From: Sphingobacterium sp. HMA12
GTDB taxonomy: Bacteria; Bacteroidota; Bacteroidia; Sphingobacteriales; Sphingobacteriaceae
NCBI RefSeq assembly: GCF_002933815.1
Contig: NZ_BEYR01000003.1
Location: 372,001-436,000, forward strand
Direction of reading: 5' to 3'
Length of the DNA: 64,000 nucleotides
Below, one piece after another: positions 34,801 through 43,896 of the stretch (positions are counted from its first letter, which is position 1; each line of letters starts with the position of its first letter). Below the pieces are notes generated by a model that searched no databases, was not told the origin of the DNA, and saw nothing but the letters and a program-made list of their open reading frames with translations. The position numbers and the translations under genes were made by a program.

Positions 34801-35815
34801 AATTTATACCCCCAAAATAAGTGCCGATCCAGATGGCATTTTCGCGATCTCTTGCGATGGAATAAACATTCTGGTCACTTAGACCGTGTTTATAATAAGG
34901 AATGTCTAATCTTTCGGACGTCCCCGTTTCAGTGTGAAACAGGAAGAGTCCGTCATCTGAACCAACAAGAAGCTGGTTTTCGCGAAATTCTCGCAGGGCA
35001 CGGATATGCGTGACATAGGGATGGCTGGTATTATTTAGAAAGCGACTGAATTCGTTTGATTGTTTGTTGTAACGAAGCAGGCCCTGCGACCAGGTACCTA
35101 ACCATAGGTCACCTTTAGGGTCTTCCCACATGGAAAGAATTTCAAATTGAGGATCTCCAACTTCGCTGAAAAGCGGGCCGACGATATCAAAATGTGCCTG
35201 CTGATTGTTGAAGCGAAGGAGCCCCAGACGTGTGGCTGCCCAAATAACACCGGAACGATCCTGTAGGATAGCCCAGGTCGCATTCTGCCCCAATGTGACT
35301 CCCTTGAGTTGTAGCTGCGTAATTTTAGTTGTACTTGGGTTATATTTCCAGATGCCCTGGGACATGGTTGCAATCCAAAGACTTCCTTGCCGATCGACAT
35401 GAAGGGCGTTAATCGCTGAGTTAAATGTTCCTTTGCCGCTTATGCTAAGCTCAATCTTTTGAAAGGCTGCTGTAATCTTGTCCATGATATACAAACCGTC
35501 GTCAGTTCCGATATACAAGTGGCTCGGCGATTTTTCAGCTATACTTCGGACAAAATTATTTCCTAATGACTGTTTCTTTTCTGGTTGGTAATGGTAATTT
35601 TTGAAGCTATTCCCATCGTAGCGATTCAATCCATCTTTCGTTCCGAACCACATAAATCCTTGCCGATCCTGGACAATGCAATAGATCGTGTTTTCGGAAA
35701 GGCCATCTTCCACCTGCAATTTTCTAAAATGAAAATTTGAATAACGTTGTGCTTGGCAGGTGACCGAACAGACCAGATACAAAAAAACAATACCAAAAAT
35801 GAGAACCCCTTTCAT
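31823..35815 (-). CDS. Hybrid two-component system regulator (HTCS)
   Basis: A 1330-residue one-protein signalling system. The ATG at 35813-35815 gives a signal sequence (MKGVLIFGIVFLYLV...). Two periplasmic beta-propellers made of Reg_prop repeats (for example GLSENTIYCIVQDRQGFMWF) are followed by a Y_Y_Y domain, then one transmembrane helix near residue 795. The cytoplasmic part has HisKA with HEIRTPLSL near 841, HATPase_c, a receiver domain with ILVVDDN near 1080 and VSDIMMP near 1128, and a C-terminal AraC DNA-binding domain. It senses oligosaccharides and activates the divergent susC-susD-GH43 genes. Confidence 0.93.
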   Translation of the reverse strand: MKGVLIFGIVFLYLVCSVTCQAQRYSNFHFRKLQVEDGLSENTIYCIVQDRQGFMWFGTKDGLNRYDGNSFKNYHYQPEKKQSLGNNFVRSIAEKSPSHLYIGTDDGLYIMDKITAAFQKIELSISGKGTFNSAINALHVDRQGSLWIATMSQGIWKYNPSTTKITQLQLKGVTLGQNATWAILQDRSGVIWAATRLGLLRFNNQQAHFDIVGPLFSEVGDPQFEILSMWEDPKGDLWLGTWSQGLLRYNKQSNEFSRFLNNTSHPYVTHIRALREFRENQLLVGSDDGLFLFHTETGTSERLDIPYYKHGLSDQNVYSIARDRENAIWIGTYFGGINYLNTALLSVETFFPDILPGFLSGKAVSQFCEDTKGNLWIATEDGGINYYDKKKKQISQPIKASYHNTHALLLDGDHLWIGTFSRGLDRYNLATGQRQNFRHDANNTETINDDCIFSLFKTKKGDLLIGTPAGLSRYDQQKKKFVRIPEVTQFIYDIKEDDEGNIWLASYQSGPIKFDLRKQAWVHYSLIRPNDPISSSKLTSIYVDSQHRLLFSSEGKGIFIYDKTKDSFRNIGQAQGLPNNVIYGILDDALGNLWLSSNKGIICFHPDNPKNYKLYTTENGFSTNQFNFKASFKASDGRFYFGGINGFTSFYPDEISAVKNQAVPNVFITQIQLLSKHNPNLEKNVQVQLNKNEKIVLTHQFSSFNISFVSLSFASPSKNQYAYKLEGADDEWTSAGNTKSVSYVNLSPGTYVFHVKASNNDGLWNEKGAAVQIEILPPLWLSLPAKITYTLLFVALCYVCLRYYIMANKRKQARDLMAFQSEQEQKSFRSKIDFFTNIAHEIRTPLSLITAPLEEIILQENEDKETMHNLRIIEKNCERLTVLINQLLDFRKMDGNGPPLSPESVNLKNLLEDLYDRFRKSVNRNRVRFDLSIPQDQDLIIETDLDAVMKIVSNLLTNATKFAHSYILINLKRNSDKSFTITVSDDGPGIPDDFKKLVFDPFYQLNSNKDRSGTGIGLSLVKHLTNRLGAEIKIEDMLPRGAKFIFTIRSMQLAHEATGPIVEELPMILDSPEYNPTQILVVDDNPDITAFISHSLAVSYHIDIADSASKALTMLDNKVYHLVVSDIMMPEIDGITFVKRLKNDINYSHIPVILLSAKIQNATKVEGLLSGADVFIEKPFSMTFLKAQISSLLQNRKYLLENFHASPLSSYSSLATNAHDEAFLTQLNAEIEKHLSDEQFNVESLVDIFKISRSNFQRKLKAISGTSPGDYVRNYRLKRACALLIESDYRINEVAFLVGFSSASYFTKAFIKAYNLTPKEFIQQSRLQAR

Positions 35816-35956
35816 ACCAACTAAAATAAAACTAATAAATGATTCTGTTGATATGGCTGATAACCGATAAATGGTCATTATCGGTTAAAAGATGTATAAA
35901 CTGGTCAAAAAGCGGGAATGACTTATTTTTACCATTTTTTGGATCATATCTGCTAT

Positions 35957-35984
35957 TTTGTTTCTGTAACGCCTGTTACATTTG
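35957..35984 (+). promoter_or_regulatory. susC promoter with overlapping palindrome
   Basis: TACATTTG at 35977-35984 matches the -7 element, with TTTG at 35957-35960 (16 nt away, shorter than usual). The palindrome TGTAAC-GCCT-GTTACA at 35965-35980 overlaps the -7 element. A site at this position would normally block RNA polymerase, so an additional repressor may act here besides the HTCS activator. Confidence 0.5.
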
Positions 35985-36073
35985 AAATAGGTTTAAAGCT
36001 AAAACCCGGCCATGGGTTCTTGTCTTTGCCTATTTATAAAAATAACCAGTTTTATACGCTAATAAATCAAATT

Positions 36074-39064
36074 ATGAAGGGAAAATTTTTCATTCTTTTC
36101 TTGTGCTTGCTATCCTTTGCAGTAAAGTCACAAACGAGTAACCTTCAAGGGAGGGTATTGAATGAAACGGGACGGCCGTTGCCGGGTGTAACCGTTACCA
36201 TAAAAGCATCAGGAACCGCAAAGACGACGGACGAAAATGGCCGTTATACAATTGCTGCCAGTAGCGGGCGGGAGCTGATCTTCTCTTTGATTGGTTTTCA
36301 TTCCAAAACAATTTTATTTAACGGTGAATCAACTTTAGATATCACGCTTCAGGAAGAAAATAAAGACCTGGAAGAAGTCGTTGTGATTGGGTATCAGACG
36401 ATCAAAAAATCGGATCTGACGGGCGCCGTTTCTGTCTTTAACCCGAAGGAGATGAAAAACACCACGGTAACAGGGACTGTAGGGGATGCTTTGGCGACAT
36501 TACCCGGGCTCAGTGTACGCACGGCAGGCAATCCGGGAGCAGAGGGTAAGGTTGAGATCCGTGGTACCGGGACATTTGGGTCAAGCACTCCTTTATATGT
36601 CGTCGACGGGGTTGTATCGGGAGCAAATCGGGATTTTAATTTCAATGATATTGAGAGTATCCAGGTACTGAAAGATGCCTCCGCTGCTGCGATCTATGGT
36701 TCTAGGGCCGGGAATGGTGTTATCATCATAACAACCAAACAGGGTAAAGAGGGGCAGATGAAAATCGAACTTTCCTCCCGGGCCACCGCACAATGGCTGC
36801 CACGTTACAACTTAGCCGACCGAAATCTATGGCTAAGTTTGAATGATCTGGCATTTAGCAATGGCAATAGGCAATCGGCCAACCATTTCGAGGGCAATAC
36901 TGATTGGCAGGAAGAGGTATTTAAAACAGGCTGGCTGCAGGATCAACAGATTGCTTTCTCAGGTGGAAGCAAAGAAAGCCGTTATTATATTTCGGGTAAC
37001 TATCAGGCTAACACAGGGACGACGATCGGAACATCCAGTAAACGTTTTACGCTACGCTCCAATATGTCTACTTCACGCAATTTTGGAGAACATGTCAAAT
37101 TAAGTATCGGCGAAAATATCGTGCTGAGTAATTTTAATGTACATGAACTCAATACCAATCCCATTGTCGATGTCTATCGCATGCTGCCAACCATTCCAAT
37201 CTACGATGAAAATAATGCCGCCAAAGGAGGATATGGTATTGGTGATGGGAATCGGGATGTCACCTTTGGAACCAATCCTTTCGCCAAAGAGGATTTTGAG
37301 CAAACGGAAAATGGCAATCTGCGCACCAGAGGAAATGTATTTACCGAATTGGAACTGTTCAAGTCATTCAAATACCGTTTTAATTTTGGCTTTGACCTGA
37401 GTAATGATCGTCACATGTATCTTCGAAAAGAAGGTTTCTGGACCTACAACCAACCTTATGATCCTTCCTCCTTAAATAAAAACCAGGCACAATACCGTGG
37501 GTTGGTGTATGATAATACCTTAGAATATGCGAAAAAGTTTGACAAACATGATGTCTCTGCCGTTGCGGGTATCAGTTATCAAACCTCCAATTATGAACAG
37601 CTTTGGGGAACGAAAAATAATGTGCTCATGTCGGGAAAAAACTATTTTACCAACTTGGATGCTGCACTGGACAACCCAAAGACTGGCAATTATCAAGATC
37701 TCGAAAAATTATTTTCTCTCTTTGGCCGGGTTAATTATGCCTATGATGATAAGTATCTGTTCAGTTTTACCATGCGCCGGGACGAATCATCCAAGTTTAA
37801 TCCAGATTATCGGGTGGGCTATTTTCCATCTGTCTCCGCAGGCTGGCGTATAAGTAAAGAAGATTTTTTTCAGGTACCTTGGATCAATGATTTAAAGTTG
37901 CGCGCCAATTATGGTGTTTTGGGTACTTCCAATATAGGTGTTTGGGACTGGGTTTCTTTCATCAATGTATTTCCGCAGGTCGCTTTTGGAATTGATCAGA
38001 CCGTTCAAAACGGGATGACCCAAGTTAAACTGGCCAATGCCGATCTCAAATGGGAGAAGGTCGCGCAGTTGAATGCCGGATTTGATGCCCAGCTATTCTC
38101 CCATAAGCTCAATCTATCCCTGGATTATTTTATCAAAGAAACCAAAGATGTATTGACACCGATGCAAATCTTGATGGCTACAGGCAACAACGGCGGAAAT
38201 CCTTATGTGAATGCTGCCTCCCTACGCAATACAGGTATCGAACTTGCAACGCAATGGCGTGATAATATTGGTGAATTCGGTTATCAGATCGGCGTCAATG
38301 CATCCTATATCAAGAATAAGATCCTCAAATTAGGATATGACAAAAAGGAGTTTACGCAATGGGATACAAAATCCAAAGTTGGTAGTTCCATCGGTAACTG
38401 GTATCTAATCAAAACGGATGGTCTTTTCCGTTCAGACGAAGAAGTACAGGCCTATAAAAATAGCCAAGGACAATTGATTCAGCCGAATGCCAAACCAGGT
38501 GATGTTAAATATATTGACTTTAACGATGATGGACAGATTACAGATGCCGATCGGCAGTATTTAGGACGAAGCATACCATTATATCAATTGGGGATGAATC
38601 TAGGCCTAGATTACAAAGGTTTCGATTTTCAGGTACAATTGACAGGAGCATTTGGCTTCAAATCCTTTAATGGGCCACGCAGTGCGTACGACCGTTTTGA
38701 CGACAATTCAAACTACCGCGCCGATTATGATCCTTGGACTCCAGAAAATCCCAATGCCAAAGACCCGCGTCCTATTTATGCGGATTCCCGAAATGTTCGC
38801 GGCGATCAAGACCGATGGTTGGAGAATGGAAATTATGTTAAGATCAGGCAGCTCGCTTTAGGGTATAACCTGCCGCGTACGTTGTTAGGAAAGACCTTGA
38901 AGCAGGTTCGGTTTTATGTTAATGCACAGAACCTGATCACCTTTACCTCCTATCGTGGGCTGGATCCCGAATTTTTGAATGGCAATATTTGGGATCGAAG
39001 CTATGATGGTGGCGCATTTCCAAATGCCAAAGGTTTCACTTTCGGAGCCCAAATTACTTTTTAA
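36074..39064 (+). CDS. SusC/RagA-type TonB-dependent outer-membrane receptor
   Basis: A 996-residue receptor that imports oligosaccharides across the outer membrane with its SusD partner. The ATG at 36074 gives a signal peptide (MKGKFFILFLCLLSFAVKS). A carboxypeptidase-like domain (about 25-110; LQGRVLNETGRPLPGVTV), a plug domain with the TonB-box-like EEVVVIGYQT near 128, and a 22-strand barrel ending in FTFGAQITF follow. No STN domain is present, so control is by the HTCS, not by sigma/anti-sigma signalling. SusD starts 18 bp downstream. Confidence 0.93.
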   Translation: MKGKFFILFLCLLSFAVKSQTSNLQGRVLNETGRPLPGVTVTIKASGTAKTTDENGRYTIAASSGRELIFSLIGFHSKTILFNGESTLDITLQEENKDLEEVVVIGYQTIKKSDLTGAVSVFNPKEMKNTTVTGTVGDALATLPGLSVRTAGNPGAEGKVEIRGTGTFGSSTPLYVVDGVVSGANRDFNFNDIESIQVLKDASAAAIYGSRAGNGVIIITTKQGKEGQMKIELSSRATAQWLPRYNLADRNLWLSLNDLAFSNGNRQSANHFEGNTDWQEEVFKTGWLQDQQIAFSGGSKESRYYISGNYQANTGTTIGTSSKRFTLRSNMSTSRNFGEHVKLSIGENIVLSNFNVHELNTNPIVDVYRMLPTIPIYDENNAAKGGYGIGDGNRDVTFGTNPFAKEDFEQTENGNLRTRGNVFTELELFKSFKYRFNFGFDLSNDRHMYLRKEGFWTYNQPYDPSSLNKNQAQYRGLVYDNTLEYAKKFDKHDVSAVAGISYQTSNYEQLWGTKNNVLMSGKNYFTNLDAALDNPKTGNYQDLEKLFSLFGRVNYAYDDKYLFSFTMRRDESSKFNPDYRVGYFPSVSAGWRISKEDFFQVPWINDLKLRANYGVLGTSNIGVWDWVSFINVFPQVAFGIDQTVQNGMTQVKLANADLKWEKVAQLNAGFDAQLFSHKLNLSLDYFIKETKDVLTPMQILMATGNNGGNPYVNAASLRNTGIELATQWRDNIGEFGYQIGVNASYIKNKILKLGYDKKEFTQWDTKSKVGSSIGNWYLIKTDGLFRSDEEVQAYKNSQGQLIQPNAKPGDVKYIDFNDDGQITDADRQYLGRSIPLYQLGMNLGLDYKGFDFQVQLTGAFGFKSFNGPRSAYDRFDDNSNYRADYDPWTPENPNAKDPRPIYADSRNVRGDQDRWLENGNYVKIRQLALGYNLPRTLLGKTLKQVRFYVNAQNLITFTSYRGLDPEFLNGNIWDRSYDGGAFPNAKGFTFGAQITF

Positions 39065-39082
39065 ACCTAATTTTTGAACGCA

Positions 39083-40642
39083 ATGAAAAAGCTACTCTAT
39101 ATTTTATTGGCGGCGAGCCTGATGCAAGCCTGCAAAGTGGATGTGGAAAATCCCAATACCATTACTGTTAAGACCTATTGGAAAACCGAACAGGATGCAG
39201 TACGTGGGGTCAACGCAGTGTACAATATGTTCTATAAACCGGGTACCTTTAGCCGCTGGATGTGGTTTCGTTTGGATCTTACCTCAGATGAAGGATTTAG
39301 TCAAAGTCCCTGGGCCGAACTTAAAGAATGGACACAGTTTCGGTACAATAACTACAACTTCTGGGAAGGAAATGCCTGGACCTATCGCGATTGCTACGAG
39401 GCTATTTTCCGCGCAAATCAAGTGCTGCATTATACCCCAGATATTACATTTGCCAATCCATCTGATCAGGGACCGATTCTTGGACAAGCCTATTTCTTGC
39501 GGGGACTATATTACTACTACCTTGCGCTATTATGGGGTGGTACCAATCCCAGCCTTCCAATTGTATTGGAGCCTTCAACCCCGGGAATTCAACCGGAAGG
39601 CCATACCGAAGTGGATGTTTATGCGCAGGCAATCGCCGACTTTAGTAAAGCAGCAAGCTTATTGCCCGAAGTATGGGGCAGTTCCGAAAAAGGAAGGGCA
39701 ACTAAGGGCGCGGCATTGGCTTTTCGGGCAAAATCATATATGCAGCTACATCAATGGAATGAAGCTAAGGCAGATTTGGCTTGGCTGGTAACAGGTGCCG
39801 GAAAGGGCTATTATAATTTGACAGCCAATTATTTTGATAATTTCGATAAAGCGAAAGAGAATAATGTGGAATCTGTTTTTGAGATCCAATATTCAGACGC
39901 CAATCCCTCTCCGGCGGGCGATGGTGATTTAGACGTGGGGCCCAACCTAGGCTTGAACCGTGGACAATTTTTTGCCCCTCCGGGCATTGGTTGGACCGAT
40001 GGTGAACTTCGGCCCTGGTTAGTTGATGCATTTAAGAAAGAAAAGAATATGGCCAATGGATTTGATATACGGTTGCGGTATACGGCATTTTATAATGGTA
40101 TGCAGGACGACTTTCCGAATAATAACAAAATCTATCGATTGACAAGTGATGCGGCCCAGTGGAGTAACTGGCCGGGACGTGTCTTTTTTAGAAAATATGG
40201 GTCTGATTATTTCCGTGATTTTGATGACTATTACAATCCAACAAATGTGCGGTTAATTCGTTTTTCCGACGTGTTGTTAATGTACGCAGAATGCATTGCA
40301 GCCTCAAATGGTTCACTGACGGAGGCTGTCGCGCTTGTCGACCGTGTACGTGAACGTGTAAATATGCCAAAATTAGCTTTAAATTACCCCGGTGCAACTA
40401 CCGATAAAACCGCATTCCTGAAAAGATTGCAGACCGAAAGGGTATTGGAACTGGCTACAGAAGGACATCGCTGGGCAGATCTAAAACGTTGGGGGTTGGT
40501 AGATTCACAAGAAGGACTTGCCGAATTGAAACAAAGGGATGCCGATTTTAATAATTTTACCCTAGGGAAACATCGTTCGCTACCGATTCCCTCAGATGAG
40601 GTCAACAATAATCCAAATGTAAAGCAAAACCCAAATTATTAA
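39083..40642 (+). CDS. SusD/RagB family nutrient-binding lipoprotein
   Basis: A 519-residue surface lipoprotein; the ATG at 39083 gives MKKLLYILLAASLMQAC with cysteine near residue 17. It binds glycans and lids the SusC channel. It has the usual SusD features: TPR-like helices (YFLRGLYYYYLALLWGG), the RL-R-RVNMPKL region and the C-terminal RVLELATEGHRWADLKRW block. It is 18 bp after SusC and 28 bp before the GH43 gene, so the four genes form an operon. Confidence 0.93.
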   Translation: MKKLLYILLAASLMQACKVDVENPNTITVKTYWKTEQDAVRGVNAVYNMFYKPGTFSRWMWFRLDLTSDEGFSQSPWAELKEWTQFRYNNYNFWEGNAWTYRDCYEAIFRANQVLHYTPDITFANPSDQGPILGQAYFLRGLYYYYLALLWGGTNPSLPIVLEPSTPGIQPEGHTEVDVYAQAIADFSKAASLLPEVWGSSEKGRATKGAALAFRAKSYMQLHQWNEAKADLAWLVTGAGKGYYNLTANYFDNFDKAKENNVESVFEIQYSDANPSPAGDGDLDVGPNLGLNRGQFFAPPGIGWTDGELRPWLVDAFKKEKNMANGFDIRLRYTAFYNGMQDDFPNNNKIYRLTSDAAQWSNWPGRVFFRKYGSDYFRDFDDYYNPTNVRLIRFSDVLLMYAECIAASNGSLTEAVALVDRVRERVNMPKLALNYPGATTDKTAFLKRLQTERVLELATEGHRWADLKRWGLVDSQEGLAELKQRDADFNNFTLGKHRSLPIPSDEVNNNPNVKQNPNY

Positions 40643-40670
40643 TGGCTAGGCCGTATAAACTTTATAGGAA

Positions 40671-41627
40671 ATGAAAAAGCTAATTTATATCTGTTTACTG
40701 CTGCTATTTTCACTGTATAGCTTCAGCTGCTCAAAATCCGAAAAGAGTGATTTTGTATTCGAACCCGCCGTGCCGCTGGGTGATCCATTTATTCTGTTGC
40801 ATGAAGGCACCTATTACGCTTACGGTACCAATGCCGAGAACGGTATTGAAGTGTATACTTCAGATGATCTTCGTTATTGGAGCAAATCCAATACACTGGC
40901 ATTGAAAGGTGAGGATTCCTGGGGTGGACGTTGGTTCTGGGCGCCAGAAATCTACTATATCAAGGATAAAAAGAAGTTTTATATGTATTACAGCGCTAAT
41001 GAACATATTTGTGTTGCGACCTCAGATTCCCCGTTGGGACCCTTTGTTCAAGAGCCAAAAACACCCATGCTAGCAAGTGAAAAGGCCATTGACAATAGCC
41101 TGTTTATCGACAATGATGGCACAGCCTATCTCTATTTTGTCCGTTTTAATAATGGGTCGGCAGTGTGGTCGGCGCAACTTGCAGCTGACCTGAAGACGAT
41201 TAACAGCAGCAGCCTGAAGCAGCACCTTGTGGTATCACAGGAGTGGGAAAAAGTGTGGGGACTGGTTAATGAAGGTCCATTTGTTATTAAACATAACAAT
41301 CTATATTACATGACCTATTCGGCGAATAGTTATGAAAGTCAGCGCTATGGCATTGGCTTGGCCACGGCAAGTTCCCCCACGGGGCCATGGACAAAATATG
41401 CTGGCAACCCAATTCTGCAGCTGCCTGCGGATTTAGTCGGTGTCGGCCATAATGCACTTTTTCTGGATAAGGAAGGGAAGCTCAAAATCGTCTTCCATGC
41501 GCATCACAGCAAAGATAGTATCCATCCACGGGCCATGTATATTGCAGATGTTAGTTGGACAACGGATGCGGTTCCCCTCATGAAGATATCCAGCGAAATT
41601 ATCCGTCCGAAAATAAAAAGAAAATAA
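40671..41627 (+). CDS. GH43 family glycoside hydrolase, lipoprotein
   Basis: A 318-residue five-bladed propeller hydrolase with signal sequence and lipobox (YSFSC, cysteine near 20). The expected catalytic residues are D38 in GDPF (base), D141 in AIDNSLFID (pKa modulator) and E201 in VNEGPF (acid). WAPEIYYI near 90 is also typical. GH43 enzymes are beta-xylosidases, alpha-arabinofuranosidases or arabinanases. It is the third gene of the susC operon and was probably placed on the cell surface by lipidation. Confidence 0.9.
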   Translation: MKKLIYICLLLLFSLYSFSCSKSEKSDFVFEPAVPLGDPFILLHEGTYYAYGTNAENGIEVYTSDDLRYWSKSNTLALKGEDSWGGRWFWAPEIYYIKDKKKFYMYYSANEHICVATSDSPLGPFVQEPKTPMLASEKAIDNSLFIDNDGTAYLYFVRFNNGSAVWSAQLAADLKTINSSSLKQHLVVSQEWEKVWGLVNEGPFVIKHNNLYYMTYSANSYESQRYGIGLATASSPTGPWTKYAGNPILQLPADLVGVGHNALFLDKEGKLKIVFHAHHSKDSIHPRAMYIADVSWTTDAVPLMKISSEIIRPKIKRK

Positions 41628-41678
41628 ACCAGCAAAATGTATATAGCCAGAAATGGGTACTCAAAAACAATCATTCGA

Positions 41679-43688
41679 ATGAAAAAACACTTTTTAATTT
41701 CCTTATTACTAGCCGCAAACGCATATGCCTTGAGGGCGCAGGAGATGAGCCAGGCGATCCTATTAAAGTCGCCCGGCAATCCGGCCAAACGTTTTGAATT
41801 ACTTGACAAAGGTGGGCAGACACTGGAATCCACGGAGACCATGCCTGTTGATGTGACGCAGACTGTCGTCAAAAATGAGGGGAAAACTATTGTTAAGGTA
41901 GTTTTGACCGCCAAAGAACGTGTGTATTTTAATTTTGAAAAGACATTTAAAATTAAAAAATATACACATGCAGAAAGCGAGTTTCTGATGCCGGGTTTTT
42001 GGTACCATAAAAATATGCGTTCACCGCAGGAGGCCCCTTCTTTTAAAACCAGCGATAGCTGGCAGGTTCGAGAAGATCGCCTTAGTACACCTTTGACCGG
42101 CGTTTTCAATGCGGCATCCCATACTTATTATACTGTTATTCGATTAGATAAAATAAACCAGGATGCCTTGACCACACACCCAAGTGGAGAGGTGATTTTA
42201 AGTGGCAAAACTGATCTTGGATTTACAGGATTTAAAAATGCGGAAGGTGCCTCCGCTTTGGTTTTTGGTTTTCCTTACCACGAGGCCCCCAAGACCTATC
42301 TCCGAAAACTGACCTTGGCTCCCGAGGTCGTTGCCTTTGAAAAACTTGAAAAAGGTGAAACAAGACAGCTTTCCTGGGAGATCAGCGAAGGTAAAGCCGA
42401 TAATTATGGTGATTTTGTGTCCAAAGTGTGGAACTACTCATTCGACAGACAGCAGCCATCGACACTTCCGACAGCTTACACTCCAGAACAAGCCAAAGGT
42501 ATTTTGGCAAACTTCTTTAAGGACAGTTATGTAGGGGATAAAGAACTAAAATACTATTCTGGTGTCCATATGCGTACCGATGACTGCAACAATACTGGCT
42601 CTGCGGAAGTTGGATTTGTGGGACGTGTATTGCTCAATGCATACAATGCGCTTGAATATGGAGAAGCCCATGCACAGACTCCATTGGTCCGTAACGCTAC
42701 AGCAATATTTGATAGCTACCTGCAACATGGATTTACAGCAAATGGATTTTTCAGGGAGTTCGTTGATTTTACACACAACAGCGAAACACAAGAATTCAGT
42801 ATTCGGAGACAGTCAGAGGGGATCTTTGCGATACTTAACTACCTCAGCTACGAAAAGAAAAAGGGTAGAGAGCATCCTGAATGGGAACAGCGCGTTAAAA
42901 AATTGCTTAGCAACTTCGCCAAGCTCCAGCAGTCGGATGGAAGTTTTCCACGTAAATTTGACGATCAGCTGCAGGTGAAGGATGGCAGCGGCGGTAGTAC
43001 ACCTTCAGCGACAGTGCCATTGGTTATGGCTTCCGTCTATTTTAAACAGGGCGAATATCTTCAACAGGCGCAAAAATCCGCAAGATATTTAGAGCGGGAA
43101 ATCATATCTAAATCGGATTACTTTTCGTCTACCTTGGATGCTAATTGTGAAGATAAGGAAGCCTCATTATATGCTTCTACAGCAATGTATTACTTGGCGC
43201 AAGTAAGTAAAGGAAAAGAGCGGCAACATTATTTGGAGCAGTGCAAGAAAGCAGCTTACTTTTGTCTCACTTGGTACTATACCTGGGATGTGCCTTTTGC
43301 CGATGGCCAAATGTTGGGCGATGTCGGTTTTAAATCCCGCGGCTGGGGAAATGTCTCCGTAGAGAACAACCATATTGATGTTTTCATCTTTGAATTCGCA
43401 GCTGTTCTTGATTGGCTTGCCAAGGAAACCAAGGAACAGCGGCTCACTGCTTTTTCGAGTGTGATTAAGAGCTCCATGTTACAGTTGATGCCGGTTAAGG
43501 ACCATCTTTTCAATATCGCCAAGGTAGGTTATTATCCAGAAGTCGTACAACATACAAATTGGGATTATGGTAAAAATGGAAAAGGATTTTACAACGATAT
43601 TTTTGCGCCCGGCTGGACCGTCGCTTCCCTCTGGGAGTTGCTGAGCCCATCCAGAACGGAAGATTTTTTGGCCGCAGCGCAAAAATAG
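41679..43688 (+). CDS. Predicted (alpha/alpha) toroid glycan-degrading protein, family not recognised
   Basis: A 669-residue secreted protein, starting from the ATG at 41679 with signal peptide MKKHFLISLLLAANAYA. The first 245 residues look like a beta-sandwich, and residues 250-669 have repeated helix pairs of the (alpha/alpha)6 toroid type (for example SLYASTAMYYLAQVSKGKER, then FCLTWYYTWDVPFADG). The sequence does not match a glycoside hydrolase or lyase family known to me. The SusC operon position (51 bp after GH43) argues for a role in glycan breakdown. A canonical terminator follows at 43729. Confidence 0.6.
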   Translation: MKKHFLISLLLAANAYALRAQEMSQAILLKSPGNPAKRFELLDKGGQTLESTETMPVDVTQTVVKNEGKTIVKVVLTAKERVYFNFEKTFKIKKYTHAESEFLMPGFWYHKNMRSPQEAPSFKTSDSWQVREDRLSTPLTGVFNAASHTYYTVIRLDKINQDALTTHPSGEVILSGKTDLGFTGFKNAEGASALVFGFPYHEAPKTYLRKLTLAPEVVAFEKLEKGETRQLSWEISEGKADNYGDFVSKVWNYSFDRQQPSTLPTAYTPEQAKGILANFFKDSYVGDKELKYYSGVHMRTDDCNNTGSAEVGFVGRVLLNAYNALEYGEAHAQTPLVRNATAIFDSYLQHGFTANGFFREFVDFTHNSETQEFSIRRQSEGIFAILNYLSYEKKKGREHPEWEQRVKKLLSNFAKLQQSDGSFPRKFDDQLQVKDGSGGSTPSATVPLVMASVYFKQGEYLQQAQKSARYLEREIISKSDYFSSTLDANCEDKEASLYASTAMYYLAQVSKGKERQHYLEQCKKAAYFCLTWYYTWDVPFADGQMLGDVGFKSRGWGNVSVENNHIDVFIFEFAAVLDWLAKETKEQRLTAFSSVIKSSMLQLMPVKDHLFNIAKVGYYPEVVQHTNWDYGKNGKGFYNDIFAPGWTVASLWELLSPSRTEDFLAAAQK

Positions 43689-43728
43689 TAATGGTATTTT
43701 TGTATAAGTAGTAGTGTGTTTATATAGA

Positions 43729-43755
43729 AGCCATGTCGTGAGATGTGGCTTTTTA
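43729..43755 (+). terminator. Terminator after the SusC operon (variant of family)
   Basis: AGCCATGTCGTGAGATGTGGCT (two mismatched pairs in the stem; given here in pieces as AGCCA-tgTC-gtga-GAtg-TGGCT) spans about 43729-43750 and is followed by a T tract. The loop TCGTGAGA is the same as in the 51150 terminator. Confidence 0.7.
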
Positions 43756-43896
43756 TGTACGAACCTTGTGGGAATAAAAACGCAATAAGGCCTTCTTTTT
43801 GATGAATTGTCGACTCCTGCTGTTGAGGTATAAGTGTTCAGTTAATATGTTAAGAAAAAAATATGTATTTTTACCTATATCAATTCTTACAGCATC

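Noticed and set aside
36074..39064. Upstream extension of the first SusC to 35918
   Set aside because: The added residues would precede the clear signal peptide starting at 36074, so the ATG there was used.
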